Positions 20,005 through 27,362 of a stretch of DNA of 27,362 bases are shown piece by piece. This stretch comes from Amphimedon queenslandica. Its lineage: Eukaryota; Porifera; Demospongiae; Haplosclerida; Niphatidae. Numbering within the stretch: position 1 is the stretch's first letter; the number at the start of each line of letters is the position of its first letter. The position numbers and the translations under genes are program-made. The stretch covers positions 304,551-331,912 of the forward strand of contig NW_003546286.1 of assembly GCF_000090795.2 (NCBI RefSeq), written 5' to 3'. The notes below the pieces were generated by a model. That model saw only the letters and a list, made by a program, of their open reading frames with translations. It was not told the DNA's origin and searched no databases.

Positions 20005-23000
20005 ATGGCGGATGACAAGCCTCCACCTTCAGTGACTAGAAACACACCTTTCAAAAGGAGACATTTAGATTCAAAGACTGCTGTAGCTTCTCCTGCCTTT
20101 AAGACGCCAAGATTTGTCCCTATTAATGACGATGAAGCTGAGAGAAGGATAAGAAGGCGGGAAAACCAATTACGTTCAGCTGTGAGTCCTGGCTGCAACA
20201 CACCAAGGAGTGTAGCAAAGAACCCTGATGGGTAAGAAATACTGTGTTAAATTTTTTAAATAATTTTGGAGTGGAAAATTTTAATGAATTGTTGATGGTT
20301 TGTGGGTATATATAGCTGTATTACTTATTTTTATTAATTACTTTTATTTCATAATACTAGATCTAATACTCGTGGGATAGATACAGGGACGTCATCATTT
20401 ACCAATGCACAGATAGCTGAGCATTATTCCGTGTGTGTCAAACTATCAACTGAAAATGTAAGTGTCTAATTAATGATATATATTACTCATTAATTTTATT
20501 AATGATAATTTTAATTTATGTAGAAAATTAATGCCAAGAACGCATTTGGTCTACATTTGATTGACGTGATGGCAGAAATGCTTAGAAAGAGAGGAGAAAT
20601 GACCAATTTTCAAGTATGAACAATGCTTCCCCATACATACTGGTATACTGTACCTCTTACTTTTAATGTTTTAAAAGGTTGCTGGTTGTACACTGGATGC
20701 TAGTGCTAAGATATATGCTGGTCGTGTCGACTCCATATACAATGACGCATGTAAGATGGTTGGAGGACTTGGAAGATCTGATAGACATGGTAAAGGAATA
20801 TTATCATTATTGAAATATACCTGGATAATGTATGTACATGTACATGTATGTGTACCATATAGCGCTTTAATTTTGCAAAGCTAAAATTTTGTGGATTGAT
20901 AAAAATCAATTTTTCACGGAAATAGCTTTTGTGGATTTGCAATGTTAGTGCCACGCCTTTAATGGCAATTGAAGATTTAGTGGATCTTTAATTTCACGGT
21001 TTTATGCTAACCCATGATAATAATGAAAGTTTAGCTCATCAAAAATAAAGTGCTATACAGTATTTAATTTACAGGTGAGGCTGAAGAGAAGGAAGGGGAA
21101 GATGGAGAGACTGGAGCTCCTCAGAAAAAGAAGACAAGAAGAGTGAGCATCAATTTAATGTAGTGAGGGTGATTGGATTGATCCTGATATAGGGCAATAC
21201 TGTGACTGTCATTGAAAAGAACATCAAATCACTTGATGTCAGTACTTTTGATCTGGAGTTTGAAGTATGAATCAAGCAACAATAATGAATCAATCAATAT
21301 TGACTTATTGCTTTTTGTTCTGTTTTTTTTATTAATTATTTCATACATAGGTTGATCCTTTGTTCAAGAAGACATCAGCAGAATTCGATGAAGGAGGAGT
21401 GGAGGGTCTGCTATTGAATCAGTTGAACACTGAGTCTGATCATTGTTCCTTGCTATTTGATGCCAATGGTAAACTGGCACTAACAGACAGACCAGCTCCT
21501 TCTGACAGTCAATCACTTATAACCAATTCTGAGCTAACTGGTATATATTATATCAATTATTTTAATGTACCAATATTGCTATCTCATTATTTGTTCTAGA
21601 ATGCTTCAGAAGATTACACAATTTTCAAGAGTCACGTATCTGTCAAACGTTTTCCAATTTTAGATTCAACGAAGATGATAATGATACAGTATGTACTTGT
21701 GTGTGTATCACTCATGCTCTCTCTCTCTCTTTTTTGTTATAGACTCTTACTCTCCCTCCAATAAACCCTGACTATTGTCAACCCCCTTCAACTGGTATCA
21801 CCCATTCTTTCATTCATTTGTTCATTTATTATTTTATTTTAGAAGTTGACTATTCGTATTTGAATTCAGGGCCTCAACCTGACGACGAAAACTGTGCTAA
21901 TGAAGACGACAGCTTTGTATGTCAAGTTTGTTACCATCAATACTACTGCTACTTTTTGTTCTGTTAAAATTACCTCTATCAGATAAGAATTGTACCGTAT
22001 AGCGGGTATATTTTGTCTGGGAAAATGTTCGTTCTAGAAATTTTCGTTCGTTTTATTTTCGTTCTGAGCAGTCATTTTACACATGTAGCATTGAGGAAAC
22101 GCCCTTTTCGTTTGGAAAATGTTTTGTTCCACAAGGAATGAGAATGAAAAGAACGAAATTAAACTCGAACGGAATGTACCTGCTATACGGTATAAAAAGT
22201 AATGCAGATAATGTTAGCATTATTTGTTAATATAGGTAGGTGAATTCCCTCCTACAGTGTCACCTAATTCAACTAGCATTAGAGAGCCATTGAGACAAAG
22301 GTACATAACATTATCCATTGCTTTCTTTCTTTCATCCTCTCTCTCTCTCTCTCTGTGATATATTACATAGACACGATAATCCAATGGGTAGTTTATCTGA
22401 TACTATTCAAGTATCAGAATATTCCTATTTCGATCCTACGGTCATATCGGCCTGGGCTGGACCACAGCATTGGAAATTCAGACCAACCACTGTCATGAAG
22501 GCTACGAATAACAAAGGTACAATTTATTAATGTACAGTACATGTTAATCAGCATTTAGGTTGGTATTGTACACTATCACATGTACAATAACTCTGTTGCT
22601 GTAATAGTTATTATGATAATATTTTATTTGTTTGTAAAGATAGTGAGCAAGTTGGTCAACAAAAGAAGAGACAGGCTAGGGTAGTGTTTAGAGTGGATTT
22701 CAATGCAACTCTTAAGGAGGATCTCTTTAAAAAGGGAAGAGTAAGTATAACATCATGTACATGTAACTATAGTCAGGGTTTCCCACAAAGCATGCTAAGT
22801 GAGCTGACAAGCCTTATAATAGTAGGTGGCTTCTTGATCAACTTGAGCAGCTTTTAAAATTAAAAAAAATTGATTTTGATTCGAATCAGTCAAAACTTAA
22901 AAATTTGCTGACAAGAAGCTGAGCACTATGCTAAAATCCTGTAGGAAACCCTGATTATATCTACTGTAGAAATTTAATTTTTGTAATTTTAATTGGCAAC

Positions 23001-24307
23001 AGGCAAGTACCACAATGTCGAAATTATTACTAGAGAGGATGACTTCAGTTCATAATGTCCTTCCTCACTGTGCAAAGACTGATCAATCCGTCCTATATCA
23101 ATTATTCTGTAAAACCAAAGTGAAGGTAATCTGTCTTGTATATGCACTGGCCCGTAGCACCATTTAAAGACATGCAACTACATACATATACATGTATAAT
23201 TATATTTTCTTTACATATTGATGCTTTATGCCTCCAGCTTGTTTGAAAATCAATTTCGTTTGCATTAGATCAGGAGATCAAGAAGACTTGAAAATGCCTG
23301 TGAGCTATCAGATGGTAAGGCATTGCTGCATAAAGTAATTCAACGATATTGTATTGTTTGTAACATTTGCAGCCGGTGATCTGTACGGTGATAGCATCCA
23401 TGATGATGTTCAGGTGATTGACTAAAGCATCATGTATCCATCCACACACATATATATGATCTGGTTATTATTGTTATTATAGACTTATGAAGATGATGAT
23501 GATGATATAAGAGGAGATTATGATGAAGCAAGAGTGAGTGGGGCACAGTTTATGGACATGCTAAGCGACAGCAATAACATTAATTTAATAGATGAGCCTA
23601 TGAAAGTAAGCACATGGACAATCCATTAAACTATTTCTATTACCGTATAGCTGGAAATATTTTTGCTGGAATTTAATTTTGCTGTTTGTTGTTCATCATA
23701 AAAACGTACAATTTGATTCCGCAAAGCATTATAAGTAATGGGTGTATCAAGAGTTCACGCCTACACCAGCAAAATTGAATTCCACATGCATTAAAATTTG
23801 CTATAATGTTGGTACAAAATCACAAATTATAATTCCTGCAAACTTTTCCAGCTATACAGTATGTTAGTATTACTTAGTAATGCATGTACTATACTGTTAC
23901 ATATCGTAGGTATGTCAGGTAGATATTGATTATGCTAAACAAGCTAAGAGGATTGATGTGAAAAGACTTAAAGGGATCATGTGGGATACAATATCAAAAG
24001 AGACAAGTCAAGTAACTGCTGACATCTCTCTCTTGTCTCTTTCCTATTGACTTTATCGTCTCTAGGATTCCAGCCTTTCCTTTAGTTCTTTATATTCAAT
24101 CGTAAAAGCACAAGCTCCAGATTTTATGGCAAATGAACTCTCTATTCCTATATCTTTTGTATGTCTACTACATTTAACGAATGAAAAGGTACCAGCAATT
24201 CGTTGTTGTTGTTTTTATTATCATTATTTATTTTTCTTTTTATTTATTTTTAGTCTTTGAAAGTAAATGGTCAAGAAGATATGCTGGACTTTATCATAGA
24301 CCCATAG
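20005..24307 (+). CDS. NCAPH: Condensin complex subunit 2 (kleisin NCAPH / barren)
   Basis: The kleisin of condensin I, linking SMC2 and SMC4 and holding the HEAT subunits during mitotic chromosome condensation. Twenty exons give 664 aa (human 741): 20005-20231, 20361-20457, 20524-20613, 20678-20789, 21075-21142, 21193-21264, 21351-21540, 21600-21688, 21743-21794, 21843-21916, 22236-22300, 22371-22516, 22640-22740, 23003-23125, 23269-23314, 23373-23413, 23483-23605, 23910-24011, 24066-24188, 24254-24307. Conserved parts: AEHYSVCVKLSTEN...NAFGLHLID (about 95-125, SMC2-binding side), EYSYFDP...WAGPQHWKFRP (about 395-420), and a C-terminal winged-helix region (about 575-664, SMC4 side) with KRIDVKRLK and LHLTNEKSLK. 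The N-terminal tail has several TP/SP sites (NTPFKR, KTPRF, NTPRS) suited to Cdk control. All phases close. Four inverted-repeat elements lie in its introns. Confidence 0.95.
20853..21062. mobile_element. MITE-like element A in an NCAPH intron
   Basis: About 210 bp with terminal inverted repeats. The left end is TACCATATAGCGCTTTAATT and the reversed right end TACTGTATAGCACTTTATTT. There is no ORF. The right end lies only 12 bp before the splice acceptor at 21073-21074. The outer TA may be a target-site duplication. Confidence 0.8.
21993..22192. mobile_element. MITE-like element B in an NCAPH intron
   Basis: About 200 bp. The left end is TACCGTATAGCGGGTATATT and the reversed right end TACCGTATAGCAGGTACATT. 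The interior also folds back, with TTCGTTCT-type stretches facing AGAACGAA-type ones. It shares the outer 11 bp with elements A and C but little of the interior. Confidence 0.85.
22774..22953. mobile_element. hAT-like MITE in an NCAPH intron
   Basis: About 180 bp bounded by CAGGGTTTCCCAC and its near-perfect inverse GTAGGAAACCCTG. Further inner pairing involves AGCATGCTAAG with CTATGCTAAAA, and GAGCTGACAAG with TTGCTGACAAGAAGCTGAGC. CAGGG termini are typical of hAT elements. No clear 8-bp target duplication is visible, so it may be old. No ORF. Confidence 0.75.
23641..23861. mobile_element. MITE-like element C in an NCAPH intron
   Basis: About 221 bp. The left end is TACCGTATAGCTGGAAATAT and the reversed right end TACTGTATAGCTGGAAAAGT. 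The interior contains paired GCAAAATT/AATTTTGC-type stretches. It has the same outer 11-bp core as elements A and B. No ORF. Confidence 0.85.
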
Positions 24308-24440
24308 ATAATTTTATTTCTTTTTTGTTTTGTGTTATTTAAAATAATTAAAGAAATAAAATCTATTTAAAGAGGGCGTTTTAAGATCAAATAAGATAGT
24401 CTACACGTGATTGTCTGATCAGTAATTAAAGAGAGCTAAA
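24308..24440 (+). promoter_or_regulatory. NCAPH/regucalcin intergenic: poly(A) signal and E-box
   Basis: AATAAA at 24355-24360 serves NCAPH. A palindromic CACGTG E-box at 24404-24409 lies about 35 bp before the predicted first regucalcin exon end. The regucalcin transcription start is not defined from sequence. Confidence 0.6.
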
Positions 24441-27076
24441 AGTAAAGGGAAAACAGGTTTTTAATGAAGCTATTTTTGTTCAGTGGCTGCAGGTAGCTAT
24501 CAAGTAGATGTTGTGCTGGACGCCAAGGCACAGATAGGAGAGGGTCCCGTCTACGAGGAGGAGACTAATGAGCTATTGTGGGTGGACATACCTGGGAAGA
24601 CCATCAACTTCCTCAACCTCAAGGACTTCAGTAACAGGCGACTGCAATTTACCAAGACAGTAGGAGCTGTAATACCTTGCAAGACTGGATCTAATCTAAT
24701 AGCTGTATTGGGACAATCTGTATGTATGGTGGATCGTACTACTGGTGAGTTGATTGGGTACTAGTGATTGCTGAGCATTCTTTTTATTTGCTGCATGTTC
24801 AGGCGACGTTAAAGAGTTGTGCTCAGTCCAACGCGAAAAGGAAACGACTCGTTTTAATGACAGCAAGTGCGATAAGTCAGGAAGGCTTTGGTGTGGAACT
24901 ATGGCGATGGAAACAGCCCCTGGCGTCTTGGAAGAAAAGCAAGGGAACCTTTACTCATTTGACGGAAGTAAATATTTAATGTGTAGTCCCTGCATCAAAT
25001 ACTGTATTATAGTTGGAGGCCTTCATCATCATGTATCAGAGGTTACGATATCAAATGGGCTGGAATGGAGTCTGGATAACACTACCATGTATTACATTGA
25101 TTCTATACCTTGTGAGGTGTATTCATTTAAGTATGATGAGTTGACTGGTCAAATTTCTGATAAGAAAGTCATTATTGATTACTCTACTGATAAAGCACTT
25201 GGTATGTGATGTTGAATGAGCTTGCATGACTAAGAGGCTCTGCTATAATACATGCAGTCATTGCAAGTTTGTGTATATGCATCAGGAAAAATTATAAAAC
25301 TAGGTGAATGTAATTATACATTGCAGGGGCGAGCATGAGCCATCAATTGACATTTTCTGACTAAGATTAAAAATAAATAAATCAATCTAGCTCTTAATTT
25401 ATTTTTTAATTTATTTAATTTTTATTTTTCTTGTTTTTTAAATAATTTTTTTTATTTAAATTAATAACAACGAAGATATTTATTTATTTATTATTATTAT
25501 TATTTTTTAATTTCTTTATTTTTATATTAAATATGAAAATAATAATTATATATATATTTAATTTTCATTATATTTTTATTTCTTTATTTTTATTTATTAT
25601 TATTTTTATATCTTCATTTTTTATTCTATTTTTTGTTATTTATTATTATTATTATTATTTTATTATTTTATTTTATTTTTATTTATTTTTTTCTATTTTA
25701 AAATTTTTTTCATTTTTAATTTTTGTAATTTTTATTCTTTAATTTTTTTCCTAATTTTTTAACATTGACTTAAATTTTTTAAGTTACAGGAAATAGGCAA
25801 AATCTAAAAAAAATACCCAAGGCATATTGAATATAACCCATGGTTTTTTTTAAATTGGCTCTGAAATCACCCCCAATTTTTATCAAATTTTCTGATGCAT
25901 ATTGATGTCCTTATGCTGTGTAGAAAGTTTTAGTTGATTCCGACTTCAATTTTTAAAGTTATGGCCATTTTAAGAAATTTGCCAAAATCTGAAAAATACC
26001 CAAGGCTATAGCCCATGGTTTTTTCCAAAAAATGGCTAAAAAATCACCCTCAATTTTTATTAAATTTTTTGATACATATTGATGTCCTTATGCTATGTAG
26101 AAAGTTATAGCTGATTCCGACTTAATTTTTTCAAGTTATGGCCATTTTAAGAAATTTGACAAAATCTGAAAAATACCCAAGGCTATAGCCCATGCTTTTT
26201 TCGGAAAAATGGCTAAAAAAATCACCCCCAATTTTTATTAAATTTTCTGATACATATTGATGTACTTATGCTGTGTAGAAAGTTTTAGCTGATTCCGACT
26301 TCAATTTTTAAAGTTGCGGCCATCTTAAGAAATAGGTCAAAATCTGAAAAATACCCAAGGCTATATATAGCCCATGGTTTTTTCCAAAAAATGGCTACAA
26401 AATCACCCCTGATTTTTATTAAATTTTCTGATGCATATTGATGTCCTTATGCTGTGTAGAAAGTTTGACCTGCTTCCGACTTCAATTTTTAAAGTTATGG
26501 CCATTTTAAGAAATAGGTCAAAATCTGAAAAATACCCAAGGCTATAGCCCATGGTTTTTTTTTCCAAAAAATGGCTAAAAAATCACCCCCAATCTTTATT
26601 ACATTTTCTGATACATATTGATGTACTTGTGCTATGTAGAAAGTTTGAGCTAATTTCGAGAAATATTTTTCGAGTTATTAGCATTTAAAAAAAAACAAGC
26701 AAAATTGGCTCCAAAATCACCCCCAATATACTCTATGTATTGATTTTATTTACTTTCTCTAGGTCTCCCTGATGGCATGTGTAGGGACAGTGAAGGAAAG
26801 CTATGGATTGCTAGTTACAATGGCGGCTGTGTTACCAGGTGGGACCCTAACACTGGAGAAAGGATGATGCAGATACCTCTCCCAGCTAGGAGGATAACCT
26901 CTTGCTGCTTTGGTGGGAGTGATTACAGTACTCTGTACGTCACCAGTGCTTCCTCTGGAGCTAGTCCTGAGGAGCTCTCCCAGTATCCATTGTCTGGAGC
27001 ACTGTTTGCTATCAGGGGCTTGCCTGTTAATGGACTCCCTTCTAACAAGTTTGATAACTCAAAAATTAATATATAA
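24441..27076 (+). CDS. RGN: Regucalcin / SMP-30 gluconolactonase
   Basis: A six-bladed beta-propeller, metal-dependent gluconolactonase and calcium-binding protein of the SMP-30 family. Exons: A at 24441 (end of a mostly 5'-UTR exon), 24484-24744, 24803-24967, 25013-25201, 26763-27076, about 309 aa (human 299). All four metal/active-site positions known from human RGN are kept: the Glu of GEGPVYEE (E20 here), the Asn of RFND, the Asn of ISNGLEW and the Asp of LPDGMC. The main exon has no ATG at its start. An A ending an upstream exon at AAAA|GTAAAG, joined over a 42-bp intron to TG at 24484, restores an ATG and gives MAAGSYQ; this start is inferred. The 45-bp intron 24968-25012 is in frame and stop-free, but its removal gives exact length agreement with human. 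The last intron carries a satellite array. Confidence 0.92.
25340..25760 (+). repeat. AT-only low-complexity tract in the regucalcin intron
   Basis: Over 400 bp of almost pure A/T, mostly T-rich with TTATT and TTTTA strings. It lies between the donor region and the satellite array of the 1,561-bp intron 25202-26762. A frame at 25533-25742 is open only because of this composition. Nothing functional is seen. Confidence 0.85.
25760..26745 (+). repeat. Satellite array (about 178-bp unit, five or more copies) in the regucalcin intron
   Basis: Unit starts (AAAATCTGAAAAATACCCA) fall near 25799, 25983, 26160, 26339 and 26520, so the period is 177-184 bp. Every unit has AGCCCATG, a TCACCCxCAATTTTTATTA-type stretch, TGATGTxCTTATGCT and GTAGAAAGTTT. 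The array ends with a distinct variant followed by GTTATTAGCATTT. The same ending closes the CDC73 intron array. No long coding frame exists in it. Confidence 0.93.
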
Positions 27077-27362
27077 GACTCTATGCTTGTTTTTGAAGTG
27101 GTTTCTTTCTATGAATATTTTTACTTTGCAAATTTAGACTATGTTAAAGTGGAGCTCAGTCTGTAGGAAGCAGTGTCATGGAGTACAAATCCCCTCATGA
27201 AAATTAAGCAAATAATAGCAAATAAATAACACGATTAGCACAAAAAAAAGAATAAAATGCAGCATGCAAAATGGCTCTGTAAATAAATAATCATGTCAGA
27301 GAATAATAGGCAGGACTCTTAATTGAAATCAACAGTTACATTGAATGTGCGTATCATCATGA
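27077..27362 (+). other. Regucalcin 3' flank
   Basis: Several AATAAA signals (27221-27226, 27251-27256, 27282-27287) suit regucalcin 3' end formation. I see no further gene. A short minus-strand frame enters from the right edge, but nothing supports it as coding. Confidence 0.6.

Noticed and set aside
24483-24485. GTG as start codon of regucalcin
   Set aside because: GTG starts are not usual in nuclear animal genes, and a good donor/acceptor pair gives an ATG instead.
25533-25742. Open frame in the AT-rich tract
   Set aside because: Phe/Ile/Tyr-only low-complexity translation within an intron.
25760-26745. Possible CRISPR-like array
   Set aside because: The whole 178-bp unit repeats without unique spacers, in a eukaryotic intron; it is a satellite.
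27316-27362. Minus-strand C-terminus of a gene entering from the right edge
   Set aside because: Only about a dozen codons before a stop, no poly(A) signal on that strand and no recognisable family.
1-27362. tRNA or rRNA genes
   Set aside because: Reading both strands by eye I recognised no cloverleaf or rRNA core; a dedicated search (for example a tRNA covariance model) would settle it.

Overview
This window is animal nuclear DNA: gene-dense, AT-rich and intron-rich. Most introns are about 42-120 bp, with GT/AG borders and one probable GC/AG. The gene set is metazoan: an adhesion GPCR, CDC73, ADP-ribosylarginine hydrolase, the condensin kleisin NCAPH and regucalcin. The compact layout, very short introns and an Ig-rich adhesion GPCR suggest a sponge, perhaps a haplosclerid demosponge like Amphimedon. 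That is an inference; the protein families themselves are clear.

Layout. (1) Bases 1-14789, + strand: the 3' part of a giant adhesion GPCR gene. 41 exons and about 4,022 codons are visible, and the 5' end lies outside the window. Order: about 29 Ig domains, an EGF domain, one more Ig, an unassigned region, a hormone-receptor motif (HRM), a GAIN domain with GPS, seven membrane helices and a cytoplasmic tail of about 215 residues. (2) 14962-18253, +: CDC73 (parafibromin), 20 exons, 512 aa. (3) 18454-19812, -: an intronless ARH1-type ADP-ribosylarginine hydrolase with an acidic N-terminal extension. (4) 20005-24307, +: NCAPH (barren), 20 exons, 664 aa. (5) 24441-27076, +: regucalcin/SMP-30, about 309 aa, with a start codon probably split by an intron.

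Spacing is tight: 172 bp between GPCR and CDC73, 200 bp between the convergent CDC73 and ADPRH, 192 bp between the divergent ADPRH and NCAPH (with a consensus E2F site by the NCAPH start), and about 130 bp between NCAPH and regucalcin. The genes are not an operon or pathway. CDC73 (PAF1 complex) and NCAPH are nuclear housekeeping genes, ADPRH and regucalcin are soluble enzymes, and the GPCR is a cell-surface receptor.

The most unusual part is the receptor ectodomain. Its N-terminal visible part is a recent tandem duplication of a block of about 1.99 kb (4 exons, 6 Ig domains), in which differences between copies cluster in candidate loop segments. The next part is built of four-exon Ig quartets, each led by an Ig domain lacking both canonical cysteines. 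The introns carry a satellite of about 178 bp shared by at least two genes, three small inverted-repeat elements with a common 11-bp end, and one hAT-like element; all four of the latter are in NCAPH. Exon borders were placed by eye from splice signals, reading phase and family alignment; no RNA evidence was available.
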